A stretch of DNA of 64,000 nt from Streptomyces sp. MJM8645 (GTDB taxonomy: Bacteria; Actinomycetota; Actinomycetes; Streptomycetales; Streptomycetaceae): contig NZ_LJJF01000001.1 in assembly GCF_001625365.1 (NCBI RefSeq), positions 4,475,001-4,539,000 on the forward strand, in the 5' to 3' direction. Position numbers and translations under genes: made by a program. Under the pieces are notes generated by a model. The model searched no databases. It saw only the letters and a list, made by a program, of their open reading frames with translations, and was not told the DNA's origin. Each line of letters opens with the position of its first letter. Positions within the stretch are counted from its first letter, which is position 1. Shown here one piece after another: positions 8,273 to 19,153 of the stretch.

Positions 8273-9385
8273 TCACCAGGCCGGGTAGCGCCCGCCGAGC
8301 GCCGGGTGGGCCGGGTCGCGGCTGCCGAACAGCACCAGCAGGTCATCCGCGACCCGCAGCAGTTCTGCCCGGCCCTCGACCGCCCCCGCCCACTCGGCGG
8401 GCAGCGCCGAGGCGCCGTACGCGGCGCCGACCAGGTTGCCGCAGACCGCGCCGGTGGAGTCGCTGTCCCCGGAGTGGTTCACCGACAGCAGCAGCGCGCT
8501 GCGTACCGGGTCGGGTTCGAGGGTGGTCGCCAGCAGCGAGTACACCGCGATGGCCAGGCACTCCTCGGCGATCCAGCCGAGGCCGACCCGCTCCACGGAC
8601 TCCGCCGTCGGCTGCGACTCCTGGGCCACCCGGACGGCCCGGGCCAGCGCCTGCACCGTCTCCTTGGACCCCGGCAGCTCGCGGATCTGCTCCACGGTCT
8701 CGCCGACCGCCGCCCACGGCTCGGTCCCGTTGGCGAGCCGCTCGACCAGCGCCGCGAAGGCGCCTGCCGAGAGGTAGCCGGTCGGGTGCCCGTGGGTGAG
8801 CTGGGCGCACTGCACGGCCAGCCCGAAGGACAGCTCGACGCCCAGCCGGGCCAGCCCGAACGGTGCCGAGCGCATCACCGTGCCGCAGCCCTTGGACTCC
8901 GGGTTGATCGGCCCCGGCTGCCCGATCACGGACGGCGACTCGAACTCCGGGTGCTCGGCCACCCCGCTCATGCAGGCGTTGCCGGGCGCCCGCGACGCGT
9001 ACAGGAAGGGCCTGGTCAGCAGCCAGCCGTCGTACGGGCGGGGCTGCGGCGCGGTGTCCGGCGAGTCCTGGCGCTGGGTCAGCAGCCAGCGCCGGTAGGC
9101 GGCGTGGACGGCCTCCGGCACCGAGCCGCCGCCGCCCGTCCAGCCGCGGACGAACGCGCGGATCAGGCCCTCGGCGGTGAACAGGGTCATCTGGGTGTCG
9201 TCGGTGACTTCGACCGGCCCGGCGCCGGCCGGCAGCCCGGTCACGCCGTCCGGCCCGTACCGCTGCTGGATCTGGTGGAGCTGCTGGAACTCCACCGGCC
9301 AGCCCAGCGCATCGCCGACGGCCCCGCCGAGCAGCGCCCCGCGCACCCGGTCGCGGTATCCCGATTCGGCCGCCGACTCCGTCAC
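8273..9385 (-). CDS. ADP-ribosylglycohydrolase (ARH/DraG) family protein 2
   Basis: The product has 370 residues. It shares TDDTQ (61-65), SKGCG, LTHGHPT and GDSDS (306-310) with the ARH-family protein at 5816, so the two are paralogues, although much of the rest differs. The metal-coordinating Asp clusters are intact, which argues for an active hydrolase. The GTG start at 9385 has a strong AAGGGGG ribosome binding site. It converges on the serpin gene. The substrate is not determinable; protein-linked or nucleic-acid-linked ADP-ribose and dinitrogenase-reductase-like targets are all known in the family. Confidence 0.92.
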   Translation of the reverse strand: MTESAAESGYRDRVRGALLGGAVGDALGWPVEFQQLHQIQQRYGPDGVTGLPAGAGPVEVTDDTQMTLFTAEGLIRAFVRGWTGGGGSVPEAVHAAYRRWLLTQRQDSPDTAPQPRPYDGWLLTRPFLYASRAPGNACMSGVAEHPEFESPSVIGQPGPINPESKGCGTVMRSAPFGLARLGVELSFGLAVQCAQLTHGHPTGYLSAGAFAALVERLANGTEPWAAVGETVEQIRELPGSKETVQALARAVRVAQESQPTAESVERVGLGWIAEECLAIAVYSLLATTLEPDPVRSALLLSVNHSGDSDSTGAVCGNLVGAAYGASALPAEWAGAVEGRAELLRVADDLLVLFGSRDPAHPALGGRYPAW

Positions 9386-9427
9386 GTCGATCCCCCTTGG
9401 TTCATGGCGGGATACGTTCTATCAGGT

Positions 9428-10732
9428 CTACCGGCGGATCTGCCCGGCGCGCCCGTGCAGCGCGGCGCGGTCGGCGGCGGCGCGCCCGGCCGCCCAGCCC
9501 ACTCCGTCGCTCACCCGGACCCGCTGCGAGACCAGCTTGGGGAACAGCCGGCCGACCTCGTCGTCCACCGCCTCGGAGCGGGCTGCGAGCGCGGGCAGCA
9601 GCCGCTCGTCGGGCAGCAGCTGCTCCTCGGTGCCGTCCTCGCGCAGGTGCCGGCCGGCCGCGGCGGCGCTGGTCGCGCGCTCGGTGGCGGCGGTCAGCCG
9701 CTCGCGGATCCGCGCCGCGTACGCGACCAGGAAGGAGTGCCGGAACGCCTTGCTGCGCGAGTCCCGGCGGGAGCCGGCCTTGTTGAGCGCGTGGGTGGCC
9801 TGCACCAGCAGCGAGGTGTAGAGCAGTTCGACGCCGTCCAGGTCGCCGTCGAAGCCGACGACGGTGCAGAAGCCGAACTCCTTGGCCCACACCGCCCGGC
9901 ACCGGTTGGCCGCCGCGACGGCGTCCAGCAGCATCGTCTTGGGGCTCTCGTACGGGTTGTCCACGCCGATCCGCAGCGCCGCCGGGGTGTTCCGGTCGTC
10001 GCCGGTGGCGGCCAGCAGCGCGTCGTCGATGCTGTGCTGGGCCATCAGCTGCTGGGCCTTGGTGGTGAGCGCCTCGGCCTCCTCCGGGTACTCGGTGGAC
10101 TCGGCCTTGGCCAGCAGCGCCCGGATCCGGGCCAGCATCCGCGGCTCGCCGGTCAGCGGGCCCGTGGTGCGTTCGGCCTGCGGGCCCGTGGTGCGCTCGG
10201 TCTGCGGCCGCCGGCCGGGCGCGGGGCCGACCGGGGAGATCGGCGGCAGCCGGCCCCAGGTCCGCAGCAGCTCCAGGGCGGCGGTGGCGAGCGCGAAGCG
10301 GTCCAGCCGGTGCCGGTCGGCGAAGGCGCCGAGGTACTGCTCGTCGCCGGGCCACCAGACCTCGGCCTCCAGCTCGCGCAGCTGCTCGTGCCAGCGCCGG
10401 TCGAGGGCGGCCGCGGGGTGCCGACGGCCCTCGGCGGCGATCAGGTCCACCGCGAGGGCCAGGTGGACGGGCTTCAGCCCGCGCCGGACCACCCGGGCCA
10501 GGTCGGCCGGGCGCCACCCGGCGGACCAGCAGCGGCCGACGGCGGTGTCCGCGTACCCCAGCAGCGCCCGGCTGACCGCCGGCCACTGCCCGGCCGAGGC
10601 GGCGAGCAGCGACGCCCCGGTGTCGAGGGCGAGGTCCAGCGTTTCGTCCGGGGCCGTCAGCACCGATCGCACCGCCTGCTCCAGCAGTGGGCCGGCGCCC
10701 CCGTCCCCGTCCTGCTGCGCGCGCTTGCCCAC
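9428..10732 (-). CDS. DUF2786 domain protein
   Basis: The product has 434 residues. A DUF2786 motif lies near residues 198-236 (RIRALLAKAESTEYPEEAEA, then QLMAQHSID). The N-terminal 160 residues are helical and unrecognised. Between them is a linker containing a short repeat (ERTTGP twice), encoded by two 24-bp direct repeats near 10158-10204. The C-terminal half is rich in Arg and Ala. No enzyme activity is known for this family. The GTG start at 10732 was taken because it is the first codon of the open frame. It is transcribed in the same direction as the ARH-family gene downstream of it, with a 42-bp gap. Confidence 0.85.
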   Translation of the reverse strand: MGKRAQQDGDGGAGPLLEQAVRSVLTAPDETLDLALDTGASLLAASAGQWPAVSRALLGYADTAVGRCWSAGWRPADLARVVRRGLKPVHLALAVDLIAAEGRRHPAAALDRRWHEQLRELEAEVWWPGDEQYLGAFADRHRLDRFALATAALELLRTWGRLPPISPVGPAPGRRPQTERTTGPQAERTTGPLTGEPRMLARIRALLAKAESTEYPEEAEALTTKAQQLMAQHSIDDALLAATGDDRNTPAALRIGVDNPYESPKTMLLDAVAAANRCRAVWAKEFGFCTVVGFDGDLDGVELLYTSLLVQATHALNKAGSRRDSRSKAFRHSFLVAYAARIRERLTAATERATSAAAAGRHLREDGTEEQLLPDERLLPALAARSEAVDDEVGRLFPKLVSQRVRVSDGVGWAAGRAAADRAALHGRAGQIRR

Positions 10733-10834
10733 GGTGTGTCCCTGCTCTCCTCGACGGCCCGGCCCTCCCGCCCATGATGCCGGAGCGCCCGGCCCCTTCG
10801 ACGGGACCGGGTGCTCCGGGGTGACGCAGGCGAC

Positions 10835-12466
10835 TCAGCGCTCGACGGCCTTGGCCAGGATCTCCGGGGCGCGCTCCAGCAGCCGCCCGGCCGCGAAACG
10901 GATGCCGAGGGCGGCGATCAGGGCGCCGTAGAGCGGGCCGACCACCAGGACCGGCCAGGTCGGGCCGGCGGAGAGCAGCGCCCAGCCGAGGTAGCCGCTC
11001 ACCGGCAGGGAGAGCAACGCCACACCGAACAGCGAGCCGAACTGGTTGACCAGCACCAGGCCGCCCTGCCCGGGGGCGGCGTTGCGCATCGGGTTGCTGT
11101 CGGCCGGCATGGTGTACGGCGCGAGCACGCTGAGCGTCGCGCCGAGCGCGACGCCGCAGCCGAGCAGGGCGAGCGCGAGGCCGAGTGCGGACGGCAGGCC
11201 GGCCCAGTCGCCGGTGGCGGCGGCCAGCACGGGCCCGAGCACCAGCGTCACCGGGATGGCGTACGACAGCACCGCGTAGGCCCGGCCGCGCAGCTCGTCC
11301 CGGGCGTCGGCCGGGGTGAGCAGGGTGGCGGCGACCATCCAGAACGCCGAGCCGTCCATGCCGAACAGGTTGAGCATCTGCAGCCCGAGGAACATCCCGG
11401 TCATCGCCAGCAGGTAGACGCTCGACCAGCCCTGGACCATCGACAGCACGCAGATCACCAGCGTCATGCCGATGCTGGTGAACACCGCGGCCTTGGCCCG
11501 CGGCTCCCGCCAGGCGTACCGGAGGTGGCGCTGCATCACCGCCCCGGCCCGGCCCTCGGGCAGGAAGCTCCAGCCGCGCGAGCTCTGCACGCCGCGGGCC
11601 ACCTCCAGGGTGGAGGAGTCGGCGGTGACCATCAGCTCCTGGAGGCTGCCGCGCCACCAGCGCAGCAGCAGGGCGAGCAGCGCCGCGGCCGCGGCGAGCT
11701 GGAACAGCGCCAGCCCGTACCGTCCCTCGCCGGCGGTGCGGGCCGCGTCGGCCGCGCCGACCGGCGGCAGCCAGCGCAGCACGGAGGCGATCGGCGCCAG
11801 CGGGCTGAGGTCGAGGTGGTCCCCGGGCCGGCCGAAGACGCTCTGCGAGCCGACGTTGGCGGCCTGCACGAGCAGGGCGAACAGCAGTCCGCCGAAGATC
11901 GCGAAGTCCTTGCCGCGCCGGCTGGAGAGCATCCGGGCGTTGCCGGCGGCGACCGCCCGGGAGAGCGTGACCAGGCAGAGCACGGCCAGCGGGACGCCGA
12001 CCAGCGCGGCCGCGGCCGAGGCCCCGCCGTTGGCGCCGGACAGCGCCGCGCCGGTCACCAGCACCAGGCTGACCAGCGGGCCGGGCCCGATCAGCGCGGC
12101 CAGCAGCGAGCCGCGCAGCAGCGGTCCGGGCCGCAGCGGGAGCATGGTGAGCCGGGTCGGGTCGGCGCTCTCGTCGCTGGAGAAGAGGAACAGCGGCAGC
12201 GCCGCCCAGCCGAGGGTGAGCACGCCGAGCAGCATCACCCCGGCGTCCCCGGAGCCGTCGAAGCGCCCGTTCATCATGGCGAGGGCGAAGGCGATGCCGG
12301 CCGCGAAGGCCAGGCCGAGGACGCCGCCGATGACGTACACGGCGGTCCGGCCGGGGCTGCGCCGCAGGCCGTTGCGCAGCAGCCGCAGCTTGAGCGCCAC
12401 CAGGGCGCGGACCACCGTCCGCCCGTCGGGCACCGGGGTGCGGGCGGCTGCGGGGGCGGTGCTCAC
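10835..12466 (-). CDS. ABC transporter permease (multi-pass)
   Basis: The product has 543 residues and about ten to twelve hydrophobic segments, for example near residues 44-70 and at several places in 330-540. It is the membrane partner of the ABC ATPase immediately upstream: its GTG start at 12466 overlaps the ATPase stop by 4 nt. The layout, one ATPase and one large permease with no binding protein, is that of ABC-2-like exporters. The substrate is unknown; drug, lipid or peptide export are all possible. Confidence 0.88.
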   Translation of the reverse strand: MSTAPAAARTPVPDGRTVVRALVALKLRLLRNGLRRSPGRTAVYVIGGVLGLAFAAGIAFALAMMNGRFDGSGDAGVMLLGVLTLGWAALPLFLFSSDESADPTRLTMLPLRPGPLLRGSLLAALIGPGPLVSLVLVTGAALSGANGGASAAAALVGVPLAVLCLVTLSRAVAAGNARMLSSRRGKDFAIFGGLLFALLVQAANVGSQSVFGRPGDHLDLSPLAPIASVLRWLPPVGAADAARTAGEGRYGLALFQLAAAAALLALLLRWWRGSLQELMVTADSSTLEVARGVQSSRGWSFLPEGRAGAVMQRHLRYAWREPRAKAAVFTSIGMTLVICVLSMVQGWSSVYLLAMTGMFLGLQMLNLFGMDGSAFWMVAATLLTPADARDELRGRAYAVLSYAIPVTLVLGPVLAAATGDWAGLPSALGLALALLGCGVALGATLSVLAPYTMPADSNPMRNAAPGQGGLVLVNQFGSLFGVALLSLPVSGYLGWALLSAGPTWPVLVVGPLYGALIAALGIRFAAGRLLERAPEILAKAVER

Positions 12467-13326
12467 TGCCCGCCCCCGAGCTGCGCGCCGGCCTGCCCGC
12501 CGCCGGCCGGCGCGTTCCCGGCCGCTCCGCCGCCGAGCCAACCGAGCGCCTGGCCGTCGTCCTCGCGGACGCCGATCAGGCCGAGGAAGGCCTCGTGGAG
12601 GCTGCGCCCGCCGCGCACGGTGTCCAGCGGGCCGTGGGCGATCACCCGGCCGGCGTTGACCACGGCGACCCAGTCGCAGAGCTGTTCGACCAGTTCCATC
12701 ACGTGGCTGGAGAAGACCACCGTGGATCCGGCCGCCGCGTACCGCTTGAGCACGCCGCGGATGGTCTGCGCGGAGACCGGGTCGACGCCCTCGAAGGGCT
12801 CGTCGAGGAACAGCACGTCGGGGTTGTGCAGCAGCGCGGCGGCCAGGCCGATCTTCTTGCGCATGCCGGTGGAGTAGTCGGCGACCAGCTTGTCGGCGTC
12901 GCGGGCGAGGTCCAGGACGGCCAGCAGCTCCTCGGCGCGGCGGTCCACCTCGGCGCCGGGCAGGCCGCGCAGCCGCCCGTTGTACTGCAGCAGTTCGCGG
13001 CCGCTGAGCCGCTCGAACATCCGCAGCCCCTCGGGCAGGATGCCGATCCGGGCCTTGACCGCGACCGGGTCGGCCCAGACGTCGCCGCCGTGGATGAGGA
13101 CGGTGCCCTGGTCGGGCCGGAGCAGGCCGGTGGCCATGGACAGCGTGGTGGTCTTGCCGGCGCCGTTCGGGCCGACCAGGCCGATGAAGGAGCCGGCCGG
13201 CAGCTCCAGGCTGAGTCCGGCGACGGCGGCCTGGCCGCCGAAGTGCTTCCACAGCCCCTGGATGCTGACGGCGGAGGGGGGAACGGGTGCGGGGTGGTCG
13301 GACGGCGGCGGCGCTGACGCCTGCAT
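12463..13326 (-). CDS. ABC transporter ATP-binding protein
   Basis: The product has 287 residues. Walker A is GPNGAGKT, the signature is the non-canonical YSTGMRKK in place of LSGGQ, and Walker B is VLFLDEP followed by FEGVDP. An H-loop His follows in SSHVMEL. The variant signature and Gly/Ala-rich C-terminus are common in ABC-2-type exporter ATPases. It is cotranscribed with the permease through a GTGA overlap. It diverges from the DUF1707 gene, and the 253-bp gap between holds a 20-bp perfect palindrome that may be an operator. Confidence 0.94.
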   Translation of the reverse strand: MQASAPPPSDHPAPVPPSAVSIQGLWKHFGGQAAVAGLSLELPAGSFIGLVGPNGAGKTTTLSMATGLLRPDQGTVLIHGGDVWADPVAVKARIGILPEGLRMFERLSGRELLQYNGRLRGLPGAEVDRRAEELLAVLDLARDADKLVADYSTGMRKKIGLAAALLHNPDVLFLDEPFEGVDPVSAQTIRGVLKRYAAAGSTVVFSSHVMELVEQLCDWVAVVNAGRVIAHGPLDTVRGGRSLHEAFLGLIGVREDDGQALGWLGGGAAGNAPAGGGQAGAQLGGGQ

Positions 13327-13440
13327 GGCGGCCTTCTCTGTTCGCTGGCGGATGGGTGTCTCGGACTCAGCCTGTCACTGCGGAAACGGGCTGTCTCCCG
13401 AGTTGAGGATCCCCTGAGCGAGTGGGCCGAACGGGTGAGG

Positions 13441-13460
13441 CGCGCCGTCCGGACGGCGCG
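13441..13460. promoter_or_regulatory. 20-bp perfect palindrome in a divergent intergenic region
   Basis: CGCGCCGTCC is followed directly by GGACGGCGCG, with no spacer. It lies 115 bp upstream of the ABC ATPase start and 120 bp upstream of the DUF1707 start. Perfect dyads without a loop suit a dimeric repressor better than a terminator hairpin. No known consensus was recognised. Confidence 0.45.
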
Positions 13461-13579
13461 TTACGGCGGGTGCCGGGCTGGAATTGGCAACTACTCAGCT
13501 GCGCCGTTCGTCCTGCACTATGAGGGGCAGTGAGGGACAGCGAGGGGCGCGGGGCCGCGCCGGGTGCCGGGAGGTGCGG

Positions 13580-14137
13580 ATGGCCGTTCAACCGTGGGGA
13601 GCCTCGGACCCCGGCGAGCCGGATCGCCGCCCGGCCGGGGGCTGGCAGCCCCAGCCCGTACCGCAGCCCGGGTTCCACGCGGGGATGCGTGCCGGGTACG
13701 CGGACCGGGACCGGACGATCGACGTGCTGAAGGCCGCGTTCGCCGAGGGCCGGCTCTCCGCCGAGGAGTACGAGCAGCGCCACGAGCAGGCCTCCGTCGC
13801 GCAGACCTACGGCCAGCTGGCCGGGCTGGTGTCCGACCTGCCCTCCGGCCCGATGCCGGCGCCGATGGCCTTCGCCGCCCCGCCCGTCCCGGCGACCTTC
13901 CTCCCGCCGCCTCCGCCGCCGGTTCGCTCCACCAACGGGCTGGCGGTCACCTCACTGGTCTTCGGTCTGACCGGCCTCTCGCTGCCCGCGGTGGTCGTCG
14001 GGCACGTCGCGAAGGCCCAGCTGAGCCGCCACGACCGGGCCGGCGACTGGGTCTCCACCCTCGGCCTGCTCTTCGGCTACGCGGGCTGCGCGCTCTGGAC
14101 GCTGCTGCTCCTGGTGGTGCTGCAGGTGCCGGTCTGA
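13580..14137 (+). CDS. DUF1707/DUF4190 membrane protein
   Basis: The product has 185 residues. A DUF1707 segment (about 39-90, with the R-x-x-x-I-D-x-L...E-G-R-L-S-x-E-E-Y-E-x-R pattern) is followed by a Pro-rich linker and a DUF4190-like region with two transmembrane segments (about 120-145 and 158-182). These proteins are common in Streptomyces and of unknown function. The ATG at 13580 has GGAGG at 13570-13574. It is the last gene before the str operon and probably ends before that operon's promoter. Confidence 0.85.
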   Translation: MAVQPWGASDPGEPDRRPAGGWQPQPVPQPGFHAGMRAGYADRDRTIDVLKAAFAEGRLSAEEYEQRHEQASVAQTYGQLAGLVSDLPSGPMPAPMAFAAPPVPATFLPPPPPPVRSTNGLAVTSLVFGLTGLSLPAVVVGHVAKAQLSRHDRAGDWVSTLGLLFGYAGCALWTLLLLVVLQVPV

Positions 14138-14558
14138 GCGGGTCGCCCCGGGCGCGTCCCGCCCCGGTGGCGGCGGTCGGCGGGCTGTGGTAGAGCGGGT
14201 GGAGGGCGGTCCGACACCGGGTGGTCGCGTCCGGGACACTCCTGGGACATCCGGCCGAAGGTCGCGACCTGCGGCGTTGCATTTGTTTTGACCGCGCCCG
14301 ATGCGCTAGGTACGCTCTGACCTTGTGCCTGGGGTGTCCCCGGGTCCTTGTGCGTGCATGCACACCGGTCGCCGCGCCGAGCCGGAGCGCCTTCCAGCGC
14401 CCCGCGCGTTGAGCGCCGTCGCTGTACATCAGCTCATGGGATTCCGTGTCGGAATAAGCCCAACACACCCGACCGCGTGGGTCGACCACGGGGCCGTGTG
14501 CGGGGGATCACCGCAGGTTAGTTTTACCAAGCCTTGGCACACAGAAAACGGAGAAACG
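14138..14558 (+). other. str operon upstream region and long 5' leader
   Basis: This 421-bp stretch holds no credible gene. The promoter lies near its middle (14288-14316). The predicted transcript then has a leader of about 235 nt before rpsL, long enough for leader regulation, although I see no strong hairpin there. The open frame that runs into rpsL from 14325 is not conserved S12 sequence. Confidence 0.7.
14288..14316 (+). promoter_or_regulatory. Predicted housekeeping promoter of the str operon
   Basis: TTGACC (14288-14293) and TACGCT (14311-14316) are separated by exactly 17 bp, matching the TTGAC/TAnnnT pattern of Streptomyces principal-sigma promoters. It drives rpsL-rpsG-fusA. Confidence 0.75.
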
Positions 14559-14930
14559 GTGCCTACGATCCAGCAGCTGGTCCGAAAGGGCCGGCAGGAC
14601 AAGGTCGAGAAGAACAAGACTCCCGCGCTGAAGGGTTCCCCGCAGCGTCGTGGGGTCTGCACGCGTGTGTACACGACCACCCCGAAGAAGCCGAACTCGG
14701 CTCTCCGCAAGGTCGCCCGTGTGCGCCTCACCAGCGGGATCGAGGTCACCGCTTACATCCCGGGCGAGGGCCACAATCTGCAGGAGCACTCCATCGTGCT
14801 GGTGCGCGGTGGTCGTGTGAAGGACCTTCCTGGTGTCCGCTACAAGATCATCCGCGGTTCGCTTGACACCCAGGGTGTCAAGAACCGCAAGCAGGCTCGC
14901 AGCCGCTACGGCGCCAAGAAGGAGAAGTAA
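14559..14930 (+). CDS. rpsL: 30S ribosomal protein S12
   Basis: The product has 123 residues, the standard length. The decoding-centre loops TTTPKKPNSALRK (with Lys43) and GGRVKDLPG (with Lys88) are wild type, so the usual streptomycin-resistance substitutions are absent. S12 controls decoding accuracy at the A site. The GTG at 14559 follows GGAGAAAC. It is the first gene of the str operon, with 2 nt before the rpsG start. Confidence 0.98.
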   Translation: MPTIQQLVRKGRQDKVEKNKTPALKGSPQRRGVCTRVYTTTPKKPNSALRKVARVRLTSGIEVTAYIPGEGHNLQEHSIVLVRGGRVKDLPGVRYKIIRGSLDTQGVKNRKQARSRYGAKKEK

Positions 14931-14932
14931 GA

Positions 14933-15403
14933 ATGCCTCGTAAGGGCCCCGCCCCGAAGCGCCCGGTCATCATCGACCCGGTTTACGGCTCCCCGGTCGT
15001 CACCCAGCTGGTCAACAAGATCCTGCTGCACGGCAAGCGCTCCACCGCCGAGCGGATCGTCTACGGCGCCCTTGAGGGCGTCCGTGAGAAGACCGGCTCG
15101 GACCCGGTCGTGACGCTGAAGCGCGCGCTGGAGAACGTCAAGCCGGCCCTCGAGGTCAAGTCCCGCCGTGTCGGTGGCGCGACCTACCAGGTTCCGGTCG
15201 AGGTCCGTCCGGGCCGCGCCAGCACCCTGGCGCTGCGCTGGATGGTCGGTTACTCCCGCGCCCGTCGCGAGAAGACCATGACCGAGCGCCTGATGAACGA
15301 GATCCTCGACGCCAGCAACGGCCTGGGCGCTTCCGTGAAGCGTCGCGAGGACACCCACAAGATGGCCGAGTCCAACAAGGCCTTCGCGCACTACCGCTGG
15401 TAG
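14933..15403 (+). CDS. rpsG: 30S ribosomal protein S7
   Basis: The product has 156 residues, full length, with the basic N-terminus (PRKGPAPKRP) and the conserved MxxRLxNE and NxAFAHYRW endings. S7 nucleates the 30S head and lines the E site. It lies 2 nt after rpsL and 39 bp before fusA in the str operon. In enterobacteria S7 is the autogenous regulator of this operon; no equivalent site is recognised here. Confidence 0.98.
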   Translation: MPRKGPAPKRPVIIDPVYGSPVVTQLVNKILLHGKRSTAERIVYGALEGVREKTGSDPVVTLKRALENVKPALEVKSRRVGGATYQVPVEVRPGRASTLALRWMVGYSRARREKTMTERLMNEILDASNGLGASVKRREDTHKMAESNKAFAHYRW

Positions 15404-15442
15404 TCCCTACCCCGTCACTAGACAGAGAGAGAACGAGCCACC

Positions 15443-17548
<2,106 letters not shown>

Positions 17549-17585
17549 GGACCGGCTCCAGCCGGTTCCCTACGAGGCCGCGGCC

Positions 17586-17664
17586 GTCCCGATATTTCGG
17601 GACGATTGTGAACCCTTAGGCTATTAGGAGGCGTCCCGGGAGAATCCGGTCGGATTCTCCCGGG
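17586..17664 (+). promoter_or_regulatory. Two perfect hairpins between fusA and tuf
   Basis: The first is GTCCCGA-TATT-TCGGGAC (17586-17603). The second has 14-bp arms, CCCGGGAGAATCCG (17635-17648) and its complement (17651-17664). No T-tract follows. Together they could terminate or attenuate the str transcript ahead of tuf, or be part of a tuf-specific control region. A tuf1 promoter in the fus-tuf1 gap has been reported in Streptomyces, but I could not pick one out here. Confidence 0.6.
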
Positions 17665-17784
17665 GGGCCTCCGGCCCCCACCCCGCGGGACGGTGCGAGG
17701 TGCTTCCGGCACCTCGGGCCCAAACCCGATCAAAGACCAACTGACGTCAGCACGGCGTACAGAACTGTCCTCAGGAGGACTGCA

Positions 17785-18978
<1,194 letters not shown>

Positions 18979-19018
18979 TTGATGTTCTGACCTGTCTGTC
19001 CCGCACAGGCGAACCGAA

Positions 19019-19048
19019 GGGCTCCGCACACCCAGGTGTGCGGAGCCC
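19019..19048 (+). terminator. Hairpin terminator after tuf
   Basis: The arms GGGCTCCGCACACC (19019-19032) and GGTGTGCGGAGCCC (19035-19048) are perfectly complementary over 14 bp, with a minimal central loop and TTCGGCCTT following. It closes the str operon 40 bp after the tuf stop. Confidence 0.85.
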
Positions 19049-19153
19049 TTCGGCCTTCATCAGGCCTTCACCCGCTCTCACAGCCTGCTCATGGCCGACT
19101 GTTATTGTCGGGCGACCGTCCAGCCCGCCGTCGCGGAAAGTGGGATCCAACGC

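Noticed and set aside
13484..13521. TTGGCA with CACTAT as a promoter for the DUF1707 gene
   Set aside because: The spacer is 26 bp, so the pair is not a plausible promoter.
14325..14558. An N-terminal extension of S12 reading back from rpsL
   Set aside because: S12 is universally about 123 residues from the GTG at 14559. The extension lies in the leader and contains no conserved sequence.
17606..17627. TTGTGA with TATTAG as the tuf promoter
   Set aside because: The spacer is only 10 bp. No other well-spaced pair was found in the fusA-tuf gap.
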